In this document: in pieces, positions 1 to 11,228 of the stretch
Position numbering within the stretch: position 1 is the stretch's first letter
How the letters are laid out: every line of letters starts with the position of its first letter
Origin: Bog-473 sp963743785
GTDB taxonomy: Bacteria > Actinomycetota > Acidimicrobiia > Acidimicrobiales > RAAP-2
Length of the DNA: 64,000 bases
Direction of reading: 5' to 3'
NCBI GenBank assembly: GCA_963743785.1
Contig: CAVURD010000012.1
Location: forward strand, 124,001-188,000
The notes under the pieces: generated by a model
Seen by the model: only the letters and a program-made list of their open reading frames with translations
Databases searched by the model: none
What the model was told of the DNA's origin: nothing
Translations under genes and position numbers: made by a program

Positions 1-135
1 CTACCGACAAAACCCATCCAATCAGGGTCAATGGGCCAGTGCCGGGAGCCATTTCCCACGCTAACGGTCCGGATTTCCCACCTCCCTGGTCAGGGGCTAT
101 ATCGGCGGACGCGAATTTCCACTGGCCGTTGACCC
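1..135. mobile_element. Probable end of an IS21-family element (body outside window)
   Basis: Three spaced copies of a short motif occur here (tttcccac near 53 and 74, tttccac near 115), separated by irregular spacers and ending in actggccgttgaccc near 119-133. Multiple related terminal repeats of this kind are typical of IS21-family ends, whose outer tip often reads tgtcaacggccagtg on the other strand. No transposase is visible, so the element would extend leftward out of the window. The following bases 136-432 hold no recognisable gene. The family assignment rests on pattern memory only. Confidence 0.33.
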
Positions 136-432
136 GCTGGGAGGCCTTTTGCCGTGGAGCCTCGCAATCATCGGGTTCTTGGTTGGAGTCCCCACCGCCA
201 CCGCAGTCCCGAGGGAGAGAGGGGCCACGACTGCGAAACGAGGGAAAAGGGCCACGCGCGGGAGGGGGGCTTGACCGACGAGGAGCTCCCGGCAAAGTGG
301 CTGCTTTGCTACGCCCACCCAGTACCGGCGCACTGGGACACCCTCGGCCCTGCTTGGCGTTGACACATCTAATCCGCTCCTTCGGAGACGTGGATCGCCG
401 GAACGGTAAATTGGCGGGCCAAGGAGGCTCAC

Positions 433-936
433 GTGGATACTCGGGAACTGAAAGAAATCTAGGCTCCGCTGAAGGCTCGCTATCGCGAAGACCTGAACAG
501 GCGATGATCACTTTGGAGGCAGAGGGCCGTCTCGGGAGCGTAGGGGTTAGCTGTTCTGTAGCGACCGGTAGAGCAATGGTTGAGGCCGGACTTCACCCGG
601 CCTGGGGGGCGATGGCAGCTTCGCCTGTTCTGGAGACATGTTGCTCAGGCACTGGTGGCTTGTGCTGGCGTGACGCTTCTTCAGTGGCAACCAAACGGGG
701 GCCTTGAGGTCGAAGGCCTCGTGCGAGCGGAAGGGGATCTCGACTTCCGTGGAACGTTGGGTGTCGATCGAGATGCTCCGATCGGGTTCACGGCCATCAG
801 ACTGGTGTCCGACCTCACGACGTCGGTGCCGGAGGAAGAACTGAATTCCCTCATCCAAACGACGGAGCGATACTGCGTCGTTCTACAAACTTTGACCCGA
901 TCACCGGAGATTGACGTCACCTCCAAGGTTCGGTAG
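433..936 (+). pseudogene. OsmC-family protein pseudogene
   Basis: A good Shine-Dalgarno (aaggagg, 421-427) precedes GTG 433, which opens with VDTRELKEI and meets an in-frame TAG at 460-462. Past that stop, three frames must be joined to rebuild an OsmC-like protein: APLKARYRED in the start frame, then AEGRLGS, CSVATGRAMVEAGLHPA in a second, then QALVACAGVTLLQW, DLDFRGTLGV, GFTAIRLVSDL and ERYCVVLQTL to the stop at 936. OsmC/Ohr-like proteins reduce organic peroxides with two cysteines; the one in ALVACAG and the one in ERYCVVL sit where the family has them. With at least one stop and two to three frameshifts the gene cannot make an intact protein. Confidence 0.8.
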
Positions 937-1223
937 ATGGAGCCTTCATCTGGTCAGTCCAGGGTTTATCGGGCGCCACCCGTCACGTCAGAGTGTCCCA
1001 CGTGCCGGCGAAGTGGGGCAGTGGTTTTCTGCCAACACGAGTTCTGTGTCAGGGGTCTGGGGGAAGGGGAAAGCCGCCGTGTAGTGGTGGTACGAGGCCG
1101 CGGCAGTGGGGGTAGCCACCTTGGCCGCCGTGCGGCCCTCGGGCAGACTGCAGCAGGAGGGTCAAGTTGGCACGAGGCGATTGGCGACGACGTGAGGCTC
1201 CACCAGTGAGGCGGGCTGGGTAA

Positions 1224-3722
1224 GTGACTGGGCAGCTACTTCGGTTCTCGCTGGTACCGCTTCCAGGGCACTTTCCGGCACCGCTGGGGCGCCTACCTCT
1301 CACTCGTCCTGTTGATCGGGCTGGTCGGCGGCCTCTCCATGGGCGCCCTGGCCGCGGCACGGCGCACCGAGTCCTCCTTCCCCACGTTCCTGGCCAGTAC
1401 CAACCCGTCCAACCTGAGCCTCGGCACGGCGCTGTGGAATCCGGCGCTCGGGTACACCACCGGCTACAACGGCCCCCTCGTGGCCACCATCGCCCGCCTG
1501 CCCCAGGTCCGGCGAGCCGAGAGCTACTCCGAAATCTACAGCGAGCCGATCGGAGCGAACGGGCAACCGACGGCGGCGGCCGAGAAGGCCAACATGGACG
1601 TCGAAGGAAGCGTCGACGGGCTCTACTTCAACCAGGACCGGGTCACGGTCTGCAGGGACGGATGGCCGACCCAAAGCGGGCCAACGAGATCATGATGACC
1701 GTGGGTGCCGCCGACGCACTGGGGCTCCACGTCGGGCAGACCGTGACCTGGGGCACCTACACCAACGCCGAGTTCGAGTCGGCGGCGAACGCACCTCCGC
1801 CGCTGCACGAGAAACTAACCCTCGTCGGCACGGTCGTCCTCAATAACGCTGTCGTACAGGACGAGATCGATGCTAACGGCCCGACGACCGTCATCCTCAC
1901 GCCGGCCCTCACGAGGCGGCTGGACAACTGCTGCTCGAACTACTCGTTCACCTACCTGCAGCTCGACCAGGGGAGCCGCGACGTGCCGGCGGTCGAAGCG
2001 GAGCTCGAGCGCGTCATCCCGTCCGAACTCCCCTACGACTTCTACGACACCTCCGTCGACGTCACCAAGGCCCAGAACGCCATCAAGCCCGAGGCCATCG
2101 CCCTCGCCGTGTTCGGCCTCATCGCCGGGCTGGCTGCGATCCTCATAGCGGGTCAGGTGATCGGCCGGCAGTTGGGTTTCTGGGCTCCGGAGGAGCGCAC
2201 CCTGCGCGCCCTCGGTGCCAACCCGTTCATGACAGCGGGCGACGCGTTGCTCGGGATCATGGGCGCCGTCGTGGTGGGCACGCTGGTGGCCATCGGCGTC
2301 GCCGTGGCGCTGTCCCCACTGGCACCGCTGGGCTCGGTGCGTCCCTACTATCCAGACCCCGGAGTCGCCTTCGACTGGACCGTGCTCGGCCTCGGGGTGG
2401 CGGTGCTCGTCGTGGTCCTCGGGTCCGTGGCGATCGTGCTGGCCGTGCAGCGGGCGCCGCAGCGCACCGGGACGCGCCGCCGGCCCCGCGCGCCTTCGCG
2501 CATTCAAGGTGCCGCGTCCAGGGGTGGCTTGCCCGTCTCGGCGGTCACCGGCATCCGCTTCGCGCTCGAGCCGGGGGCGGAGAGCGAGGCCGTGCCGGTG
2601 CGCTCCGCCATCCTCGGTGCGACCCTGGCCGTGGTGGTCATCATCGCCACCGTGGTCTTCGGTTCCAGCCTCAACTCCCTCGTATCGCACCCTCGCCTCT
2701 ATGGTTGGAACTGGAACTACGCCCTGATCGCCGGAGGCGGGGTCGGCGACATTCCCGCTGCGCCGTCGGCGTCGCTGCTCGACCACGATCCGAGCGTGGC
2801 GGCCTGGTCCGGGTACTGGTTCGGCAACTTGCAGATCGACGGCCTCACGGTGCCCGTCCTCGGTGGGTCACCCGGTGCATCGGTGGCGCCACCGATCCTG
2901 ACCGGCCACGGCTTCGACCGGCCGGGCCAGATCGTGCTCGGTCCAGGCACGCTGGCCCAGATCCACAAGTCGGTCGGGGACTCCGTCAGGGTGCGCTACG
3001 GGACGACGACCCCGCACCTCCTCCGCATCGTCGGCACGGCCACCATGCCCGCAGTGGGCGTCGGCGGCGTCACGGGGCATGCGTCCATGGGGACGGGAGC
3101 GGTCGTGCCCTACCAGCTCCTCCCCGCCTCGGTACGCAACCAGTTCAGCGTGTCCCCGGCCGGCCCTAACGCCGAATTCGTGCGCCTCAAGCCCGGGGCA
3201 AACGCCAAGACCGCACTCCGGTCGCTGAACCGCATCGCGGCGGAGGTGACGACCCCGGGGAACAACGGCAGCTACGTGCTGGGGGTCGAGAGGCCGGCCG
3301 AGATCGTCAACTACCACTCGATGGGTGCCACCCCGCTGATCCTCGGCCTCGGCTTGACGGCGGGCGCGGTGACCGCGCTGGGTCTGACCCTCGTCGCCTC
3401 GGTCCGGCGCCGGCGCCGCTCCATGGCCATGCTGCGGACGCTCGGCTTCACGGGCCGCCAGCTGAGGGCGAGCGTGGCCTGGCAATCCAGCATCGCCGTG
3501 GTGATCGGGCTCGTGATCGGGGTGCCGCTCGGGATCGTCGTCGGAAGGTTCCTGTGGGATCTCTTCGCCACCAACATCTACGTCGTGCCCAGCCCGACCG
3601 TACCTGCCCTGGCGATCGTGGCCATCGTGCTCGGTGCCCTGGGGCTCGGCAACCTGGTCGCCGCCATTCCGGGACGTATCGCGGCCCGCACGCCGGCGGC
3701 GCTGCTGCTTCGGACCGAGTAA
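1224..3722 (+). pseudogene. FtsX-like ABC transporter permease, frameshifted
   Basis: Large (about 830 residues) membrane permease of the FtsX/MacB type. The N-terminal segment with GSYFGSRWYRFQGTFRHRW and the first membrane helix is read from 1231 to about 1650 in one frame; the rest, with MADPKRANEIMMTVG, several membrane helices and a C-terminal helix cluster ending LLRTE, is read in another. Deleting one G from the GGG run at 1230-1232 joins GTG 1224 to the first segment, and one missing base near 1650 joins the second, so two indels explain everything. No ATP-binding partner lies next to it in this window. Either a degraded gene or two sequencing indels; the neighbours are also damaged, so decay is more likely. 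Confidence 0.72.
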
Positions 3723-4032
3723 GAACGCCCGCCATAAGGCGAAGCCTGGATCGAATGACAGCTTCGCAAGAGGCCGCGGGTTCGGCGTGAGTATCTATAA
3801 CTGTCACATAAGTGCCTGATTGAGACTGGTGGAAGATGCTGCGGTTGATTCGTAGCATCTAGAGGTCCCTGCGGGCTGGCTCTCAAGTGCCCGCCACTGA
3901 CGCAAGCCAGTTGGCTTTCTATCGATCAGCCTCCCGCTCGGATTTCGCCACGGAGTGGCTCGAAAGAGGACTGAGCACCGAACGTCCGCAAGCAGGAGTG
4001 CCCCCGTGGTTCCCACAACCAAGGAGGAATTC
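3723..4032 (+). other. Leader region of the IS110-type element; no gene
   Basis: No convincing open frame. The right part, up to the ribosome binding site aaggagg at 4021-4027, is the non-coding end of the IS110-type element. In this family the non-coding end carries a structured bridge RNA, so its remnant should lie here or after the transposase; I did not fold it and cannot place element ends. Confidence 0.4.
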
Positions 4033-5059
4033 ATGAATGTGATGATCGGGATCGATCCCCACAAGGCGTCGCACACGGCGGTGGCCATCGGTCGGGACGA
4101 GGACAGATCGCACGCGTCAAGGTGCGGGCCACGCTCCGCCAGGTCGACCAGCTGTTGGGCTGGGCGCAACCTTCGAGAAGCGCACCTGGGCGATTGAGTC
4201 GGTGGGTGGGTTGGGCTATTGCTGGCCCAGCAGCTGGTTGACGGTGGTGAGGATGTGCTCGATGTGCCCGCCACGTTGGCATCGAGGATCAGGGTGCTGG
4301 CCACGAAGCGATCAACAAGAACGATCCGAACGATGCCACTCGATCGCCATTGCCGCCTTCGGGCACGGAGGCTTCGGATGGTCGAGACGGCCAATCACGG
4401 CGAAGTCATTCGTCTGCTCGCTAAGCGCAATAGGGACCTGGGCCGCAAGCGAGCTAGGGTGATCTGCCGCCTGCACCCTTGTGCGCCGAACTCTCCCGGG
4501 GGGAATCGCCAAGGAAATGTACGTATCGGACGCTGAGGCCCTCTTGGAGAAGGTGACGCCGGAGACACCGATCGAGCAAATGCGCTACGACCTGGTCCCG
4601 AGCTTCTCGACGACGTGCGTCGACTCGACGCCCAGATCAAGGAGTCGCATCGGCGAATTCGCAGGCCGTGAGGGCCTCGGGCACCTCGGTGACTGAGATT
4701 TATGGGGTGGGCCCGATCCACGCCGCGACGATCATCGGCTACTCGGGCGACATACTGCGCTTTGCCAACCGGGATGCCTACGCCTCCTTCAACGGCACGG
4801 CACCGATCGAACATTCCTCAGGTGGACGGGTAGTGCATCGACTTTCGCGGAGAGGCTGCCGCAAACTCAACATGCGCTTCACATGGCTGCGGTGACCCAG
4901 ATCCGCAACCCTGGCACCGAGGGGCGCATCTACTTCGATCGAAAAGTGGCAGAGGGCAAGACGAAAAAGGAAGCTCTGCGGGTGCTTAAGCGTCAGGTGT
5001 CAAACGCCGTGTACCGCCGGCTGGTGATCGACGCCGAAAGGGGTCCGGGAGGACACTAG
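4033..5059 (+). pseudogene. IS110-family transposase pseudogene
   Basis: ATG 4033 follows aaggagg by 5 bases and begins MNVMIGIDPHKASHTAVAIG, the RuvC-like first block of IS110 transposases with its metal-binding Asp. The reading frame then breaks near 4105, 4165, 4220 and repeatedly afterwards. Pieces recoverable in other frames include LAQQLVDGGEDVLDVPATL, LLAKRNRDLGRKRARVICRL, IAKEMYVSDAEALLEKVTPE, TEIYGVGPIHAATIIGYSGD, FNGTAPIEHSSGGR (the Transposase_20 block with the catalytic Ser) and a C-terminal helix ending RLVIDAERGPGGH at 5059. About 340 residues in total, the normal length, so the copy is full-length but dead. Confidence 0.9.
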
Positions 5060-5601
5060 GAAACGACTCGAAGCCTGCGTGGTCGGCTCTGCATCCTGAA
5101 GGCCGGCTCTTTGGCGAAGTCACTCCCGGACCAACCAAAATCCTATGCACCTGCGCGTCGAGTGACGGGTTGAGTTCGACGCGGCCAGAACGGCCTATAA
5201 GTGGGGTCTTGACTCAAAGAGGATTCGGACTGTGGCACCCATTCCTCTAGGCCATTTCGCGTGGCGGCGACTCATTTTCCGGTCCTAGAAGAAAAGGGCC
5301 CGACATGGAAACAGCGGGCGGAAGGCAATGGAATCCTTGACAGGTGGGGCTGTCGGTTAGAAGTCGCCAAGATCAAGGGCACGGTCATACGACGAACTCC
5401 GGGTGCTCGCAACCACACCGCAGTGGACTCTCCTCGAGCACCGCCCGTAGCTGCGCTCGGGGGGACGACTTGACGCTCGAGCGTGTGGAGATGGGCGAAT
5501 TGGTCTGTCGGCAGCATCCGTGCTCCAGCGAGTTCTACAGGCCCAGGTCGGGCTCTCCCGCCAGCGGTACCAACGGCTGTGGGCTCTGATGCCTCGGTCT
5601 C
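5060..5601. other. No confident gene; right flank of the IS110 remnant
   Basis: Several short open frames exist but none resembles a known protein or has a ribosome binding site. A plus-strand stretch around 5475-5610 reads as LQRVLQAQVGLSRQRYQRLW in one frame, which looks protein-like, but it has no start and I cannot assign it. Probably eroded element and flank DNA. Confidence 0.4.
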
Positions 5602-7249
5602 TCATGACGCTGCGAGTTGTGGTTCCTTGTTCTTGGGTGCCGGTCGCCGGCTCGGCAGCTCCCTAGTGAAACCGAGTGAGACAAGGGCGAGCAATCCGGC
5701 GGCCAGGAGTCCGGCCTTGAGCGAGAGCAACTGGGCGACCTCGTAGTCCTCCACCAGCGCCGTGCTCTGGGCGTCGTCTAGGCCGGCTTCTTTGGCAGCG
5801 TTCTGGAGTTCGTCGGCCGAGACGAAGTTGGTGTTGGAACCAGCGGCCACCCCGACCTGGGCAGCCACATCTTTGGTGACGCGCTGGTCGCTGTTCGACC
5901 GTCGAGATGAATGTGCTCGACAGCCCCATGAGCACAATGGCGCCTATGAGCGCCACACCGAGCGACGAACCGAGCTGCTGTCCGGTGTACTGCAGCCCCC
6001 CAGCCTCGCTGCGACCCGACTCTTCTACCGAGGACTGGACCACATTGCCCAGCTGAGAGACCATCAGGCCCATCCCGATCCCGAGCACTCCCATCCCAAT
6101 GCCGAAGCCCAGACTCGAGAGCGTGGGCCTGATCGTGGCGAGCAAGATCAGCGTTCCGGCAAGCGTCACGATCAGGCCAGCCCGCACGATGGTGCGCACC
6201 GGGTAACGGTTCGACAACCTCGATCCGATAGCGGATGTCAGCAACATCGTGATCGAGACGGGCAGCATCTTGATGCCCGTCTCGAGTGCAGTCAGACCCA
6301 GGACGAGCTGGAGGTAGAGCGGGATTACGAAGAAGACGCCCATGAGAATCAGGTTCTGAGAGAAGAGCCCAATCAGCCCAGACCGCACCGCTGGGACCCG
6401 AGCGAGGGAGAGATGAACGAGCGGATCCCGCTGGATGGCCTCGCGGTGGCGCTGCCAGGCGACAAACCCCCAGATCAGCGCGGCGCCGGCGGCCATGACG
6501 TAGATCGTTAGTGAGAACCCGAAGATCGTGATCGGTGAGTTCTTCGGCTTGAGCCAGCCCCAGGTGCTCGAGTTGAGGACGCCGTAGACGAAGACCCCGA
6601 GTCCGGTGGCCGACAGCACCGAGCCGACGTAGTCGAGCCTTGGCGCTGGTGTTGGGCGGAGGGCATCGCCAACCTTCGGGGTCATGATCAGGATGAAGGC
6701 GACGAGGACCACCTCGCCGACGAAGACTATTCGCCAGGTGACGTTTGTGGTGGCCCACCCGCCGAGGATGGGCCCGACCGCGATCCCCGCCCCAGCAACA
6801 CCGCCGATGATCGCATAGGCGGCCTTCCGGCGCGCGCCCTCGAAGTTCCCGGCGATCAGAGCGGCGAGTGCTGGAAGGACCAGCGCAGCCCCGATCCCTT
6901 CGAGCACCGACCAGCCAAGGGCCAGAGCGACGACCGACTGCGAGAGTGCCGTCAGTGCCGAGCCGCAAGCGTAGATAATCAGGCCGATCACGAACGCCTT
7001 ACGCCGTCCGATGATGTCGCCGATCTTCGCTCCGGTCAACATGAGCATGGCCATGACCAGGCAGTAGAGGGTGATGACGGCCTGAATTGTCGTCACGGTG
7101 GTGTGAAAGTCCTTGACCAGCGAGCTGATCGAGACGTTCATCACCGACTGGTCAAGGACCATCACGAACTGAGTGGTGGCCAGCGCCACCAACGCCAGCC
7201 AGCCCTTCTTCGTTGTGGTGGTAGTCGGAGTGATCGTCGCGTCGGTCAA
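5602..7249 (-). pseudogene. MFS drug transporter, DHA2/EmrB-QacA type, frameshifted near the 3' end
   Basis: Fourteen-helix proton-driven exporter type. It starts at TTG 7249 with a strong upstream aaggaggatgagag. The N-terminal helix carries VMVLDQSVMNVSI and the loop 2-3 motif reads GDIIGRRK, both diagnostic for DHA2 transporters. The frame is open to about 5900, then the correct C-terminus (QRVTKDVAAQVGVAAG, a last helix SLKAGLLAAGLLALVSLGF and tail KEPQLAAS) continues in another frame to 5602. One indel near 5890-5900 is enough. The break falls in the extracellular loop before the last helix, so a shortened product might still insert in the membrane. Substrate cannot be predicted. Confidence 0.8.
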
Positions 7250-7405
7250 CTCTCATCCTCCTTCTAAGCCAGTAACGCTCGTCGAGCTGCTCATTATCCA
7301 TTACAAAGTGAGACCCGGGTCGGGGGACCTTAACGCGAACAAAGAGGCAGAAGCCCTCCCATTCTGCGGATGGTGCGCCACCGACCCGGCGATCCGTGTC
7401 CAGGG

Positions 7406-8179
7406 CTATTCCGGGTCGGGAGGTTCGTCCAACCGAAATGGGTCGGGGGAAATTTCGCTTGGCGGGAGCGTCTTCTCATCGAGAGCAGCGAGGTAGGGCA
7501 TCTCCTTCCCGAAGAGCGTCACCAGTCGGGCTACCAGCGTCACGAGGAAGATCTGTCCCGTGAGAGCTTCGAGAACGACGACCGATCGAGCGCCCTCGGT
7601 ATAGGGCGTCAGATCGCCAAAGCCGACGGTGGTCAGGGTAATGAAGCTGAAGTAGACAAAGTCGCTCGCGTTGTGAGGGCCTGGCTGAGCAAAGAACGAT
7701 CCGCCATGGTGATTGGCCGACGCGTACGACATGCCCATGAAGATGGTTGAGTAGAAGAGGCCAATGAGGACGTACACGTCGAGAGCGCCGAACAGAGTCT
7801 CGATGTTCACAAAGCGGTGCCTCAGCACCCGCCGCATAATGGTCAAGGACGTGATGATGAGCAGGATGGCGACAAGGAAGAACGCCACCGATCCGATCTG
7901 GTGATTGGGATCGATCACCTGAATGACGGCGGCCAGGTTCGCTATCCCGAGAACGACAGCGGCAAACTGGATGGTCCGGCGCTTCGCACCAGAGGTGTGC
8001 AAGCCAACTACCAGCGACACCGTGATGGGCACACTATGGAGAAGCCCGCCCCACCGGAGGGAGTCAATCAGGCTCAGGGAGAGATAGTCGATGAGGAGGA
8101 GGAGAAACAGCAGGATGTAGCTGTCCTGGCCCAAGAGGATGTCTCGCAGGGTTCGGTCGCGTATCTCGATCTTCGCCAT
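7406..8179 (-). CDS. Two-pore-domain-like voltage-independent potassium channel
   Basis: Intact 257-residue membrane protein. I place the start at ATG 8179 (MAKIEIRDRTLRDILLG); the open frame runs upstream to 8344 but that part looks non-coding. Helices cover roughly residues 23-42, 45-62, 75-93 and 100-117, then a re-entrant pore loop with selectivity filter TLTTVGFGDLTP near residue 195, and a last helix VVLEALTGQIFLVTLVARLV. This is the Ion_trans_2 architecture of bacterial K+ channels without a cytoplasmic RCK domain; the C-terminal tail is short and acidic. It is the only undamaged gene between 0.4 and 10 kb. Confidence 0.85.
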   Translation of the reverse strand: MAKIEIRDRTLRDILLGQDSYILLFLLLLIDYLSLSLIDSLRWGGLLHSVPITVSLVVGLHTSGAKRRTIQFAAVVLGIANLAAVIQVIDPNHQIGSVAFFLVAILLIITSLTIMRRVLRHRFVNIETLFGALDVYVLIGLFYSTIFMGMSYASANHHGGSFFAQPGPHNASDFVYFSFITLTTVGFGDLTPYTEGARSVVVLEALTGQIFLVTLVARLVTLFGKEMPYLAALDEKTLPPSEISPDPFRLDEPPDPE

Positions 8180-8517
8180 TTCGAACCACGGTAGCGAATG
8201 GATGGCGGGGATCACCCTGGCTCCCCGAAGTCCCCAGAGAAGGGCGGACACGTCTCCGACCGTACAGGGGGCCAAAGTGAATCCCCAGGAGGATCGTAAA
8301 AATCCTCCGTCCCTGCCCTGTCCGCGTCGCAGGGGGTCGCCCACAGCCGGCGAACTGAGACACCCCCGTCAAGGTCACCGAGGAGTCTGCCCCCTTTGGG
8401 GTTCAGATCACTCCTGCTGTCGCTACATATCGCTCGGGTTCGCCACCCATGTACGGCTGGCACGCCCGGGGGACCATGATGGGGGCCGCAGTTTTGCTCG
8501 ACCAGGAGCGAGGAACG
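8180..8517. other. Divergent intergenic region with a 7-bp inverted repeat
   Basis: Lies between the channel gene (minus) and the DUF2252 gene (plus), so it should carry both promoters. ggaggat (8288-8294) and atcctcc (8302-8308) form an inverted repeat around an A-rich loop; it could be an operator or a weak hairpin. No gene is seen. Confidence 0.4.
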
Positions 8518-9973
8518 ATGACGGATCTGACGCAACGACCAGCCCCAGCGGCTCACGCCGCTCCGCACCTCAGTTTCGACGAGCACGTGAAGCTCGGCAA
8601 GGAGGCCCGCGCCCGTGCCCCTCGATCCTCCCAGGGGGGGTTCAGTCCTGCGACAAACCGTCCGGACCCGGTCGGCCTGCTCGAACGGCAGGCCGCCACC
8701 CGGGTGCCCGAACTGGTTCCGATCCGCTACGGGCGAATGCTGGTCTCGCCGTTCTCCTTCTTCCGTGGTGCCGCGCTCGATCATGGCGTCCGACCTGGCG
8801 ACCACTCCCCGCTCTGGCCTCACGGCCCAGGTCTGCGGCGATGCCCACCTGTCCAACTTCGGTCTGTTCGCGTCTCCCGAGCGGAAGCTCATTTTCGACG
8901 TCAACGACTTCGACGAGACGCTACCCGGGCCGTGGGAGTGGGACCTCAAGCGGCTCGCCGCCAGCGTGGTGATCGCCGCCCGGGACCGCGAGTTCACCGC
9001 CAAGGAAGCTCGGACCGCTGCTCTCGAAGTGGGAGCGAGCTACCGTCGCGAGATGGCCCGCCTGGCGGGGCTGTCCACGCTGGACGTCTGGTACTCCCAC
9101 ATCGACGTAGCCGGTCTGCTCGCCGACCTCGAAGCGGCGGCAGGCAAGACTGGTTCACAGGCCGACAAGCGCATGGCGAGACGCACCGCGCAGATCGTCA
9201 CTAAGGCCCGCACCCGGGACAGCCTCCAAGCCCTGAGCAAGCTCACCACCGTCATCGACGGCCAGCTCCGCATCGTCAGTGATCCGCCCCTCGTCGTGCC
9301 GACAGAGGAGCTGTTCTCCCCGGAAGTAAGTAACGAGATCCACGAGTCGTTCCACCAACTCGTGCGCGGCTACCGACACAGCCTCCAGTCCGACCGACGC
9401 CACCTACTGGAAGAGTTCCAGTTCGTCCAGATCGCACGCAAAGTAGTTGGTGTGGGGAGCGTGGGCACACGGGCCTGGATTCTGCTCATGACCGGCCTGG
9501 GTAACGACGACCCGCTCTTCCTCCAAGCCAAAGAGGCCGAGGCATCCGTACTCGAGGAGTTCGTCGGCAAGAGCGGCTACGCCAACCATGGGGCGCGGGT
9601 GGTGGCAGGCCAGCATCTGATGCAGGCGGCCAGCGACATCTTTCTCGGCTACCAGCAGGTCGCAGGTCCTGACGGAGTGACCCGAGACTTCTACCTCCGC
9701 CAGCTTCGGGACTGGAAGGGGAGCTTTGAGGTCGAAGGGGCGATCCCTCAGGGTCTCATCAAGTACGTCGGGGTATGCGCCCAGGCCCTGGCTCGGGCAC
9801 ACGCCCGCTCCGGGGACCGCGTGGCAATCGCGAGCTATCTCGGGAACGGCCCGACATTCGACCGCGCTCTGGCGGAGTTCGCCGACACTTATGCCGACCA
9901 GAACGAGCGTGATTACGAGGCCCTCAAGGCCGCGAAAGCAAGTGGCAGGATCACCGTCGAATCGGGCCTGTAG
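8518..9973 (+). pseudogene. DUF2252 family protein, one frameshift
   Basis: DUF2252 proteins are about 450-480 residues and related to kinase-fold phosphotransferases; function unknown. The N-terminus starts at ATG 8518 (MTDLTQRPAPAAH) and includes LLERQAATRVPELVPIRYGR and SPFSFFRGAA. Near 8770-8785 the frame shifts by one; the rest continues with MASDLATTPRSG, CGDAHLSNFG, DVNDFDETLPGPWEWDLKRL and a normal C-terminus at 9973. CGDAHLSNFG resembles the catalytic H-x-D-x-x-x-x-N block of aminoglycoside-phosphotransferase-like folds. Only one indel separates this from an intact gene of about 485 codons. Confidence 0.78.
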
Positions 9974-10147
9974 GTCGGTCCTGAATCGGGCGACGGCTGG
10001 CCGCTTTGTCGATGGCGTCTGAGCGATGACTCAGCCAAACACCTACTCTGCCGGCGGTGTATGCGGGGCTCGGAAAGGAAATGTCCAAGCATTCGCCTCG
10101 CGATCGTTCAGCTTGGTGTGATGGGTGTACAGATCCAGCGGTCGTGA

Positions 10148-10801
10148 ATGGTGAGAAGCCCTAGATTTTCAGTGGGCCGGGCGCCTTGGTTGCCTGGGTG
10201 GAGATGGGGCTACCAGGCCCGACCCAAGGCCAAGCCCGACGCCGAGGGTCATCTTCGCCTCCAGTGCCCGGCTGCCGGCGCCTGGCCCATCGCCCGCTGC
10301 GACCTCAAGCCCGCCTCGGTGCGCAAAGAGACCGCCGGGCGGACGCGTATCCCCCTCAAGGCCGACGTGGCGGCGAACCCGCCGCCGTCGTGCACCCAAC
10401 AAAGCGTGACCATGTCACCCGAGGCCGGGGCCAAGTTCCACCAGGACCTCCTGTACGGCAGTCCCGAATGGCAGGCCACCTATAACGGGCTGCGCAGCAC
10501 CAACGAGGGTTTCAACGGCTACGTGAAGGACCCGGCGCACGAGGCGCTCGATGATCCAGGACGGCGCCGGGTCCATGGGGTGGCGGCCCAGTCCATCTTC
10601 ACGGCCCTGCTGCTGCTCGCCGCCAACATCCGCAAGATCGCAACCTTCCGTGGACAAGTTGCCGCACGACGAGCGGCCGCCGAACAGGGCCGGCCGCAAC
10701 CACGGGCGCGGCGTCGGCAGACGGCACCCGTCGATACCTGGCGTCCCCATTGGCGGGAACTCCCAGCTGCCTCCACGACGGAATCACCCCTCATCGCATG
10801 A
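10148..10801 (+). pseudogene. Truncated transposase-like protein (C-terminal half)
   Basis: The 217-residue frame resembles the C-terminal half of a larger actinobacterial protein annotated as transposase or hypothetical. Recognisable pieces are AEGHLRLQCPAAG, TQQSVTMSPEAGAKF, GLRSTNEGFNGYVKDPAHEA and GRRRVHGVAAQSIFTALLLL. No N-terminal catalytic part is present and no ribosome binding site precedes ATG 10148, so I treat it as a fragment. It lies just left of tRNA-Leu, at the edge between the decayed zone and the conserved fha cluster. Bases 9974-10147 and 10802-11029 around it contain nothing recognisable. Confidence 0.5.
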
Positions 10802-11029
10802 GGAAAGCCCAACTCTTGAACTGACTCCAGGCAGGCCCGGTTTCGTCGCGCCCGGGAATATGGCGATCCGCCTCGATTTGTCTGGCAATGGTCCGAATTC
10901 AGGCCCACCTGGCCGCGCGACCACCGAATTGCACCTGCCTCGGCCTGAACCGCCTCAACGACTCTCGGGATTCCCTTCATCGTCGAGTTTTGTCGACTGG
11001 ACTGGATGAGTTCTGTCGACACCCCTGGG

Positions 11030-11113
11030 TGGGCGAGGGGGGACTTGAACCCCCACATCCTTTCGGACACAGGAACCTGAATCCTGCGCGTCTGCCTATT
11101 CCGCCACTCGCCC
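11030..11113 (-). tRNA. tRNA-Leu(CAG)
   Basis: Class II tRNA of 84 bases on the minus strand. Acceptor arms gggcgag/ctcgccc pair perfectly, the anticodon loop is ttcaggt (anticodon CAG) on a cagga/tcctg stem, there is a long variable arm, and the T arm is gggggttcaagtccccc. CCA is not encoded. Confidence 0.95.
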
Positions 11114-11228
11114 GAGCGACCGGCCAAGAGTAGTCCCTGGATACGGGGGAGCGGTCAGGCTTGGTGACCAGGTCAGACCGGTGGGGGACCACTGAAGGTG
11201 GTCACGGGCCAGTAGTCTGAGGCAGACC

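Noticed and set aside
39..707. A 222-codon open frame covering the left end
   Set aside because: No ribosome binding site, and it mixes one piece of the OsmC pseudogene with non-coding sequence.
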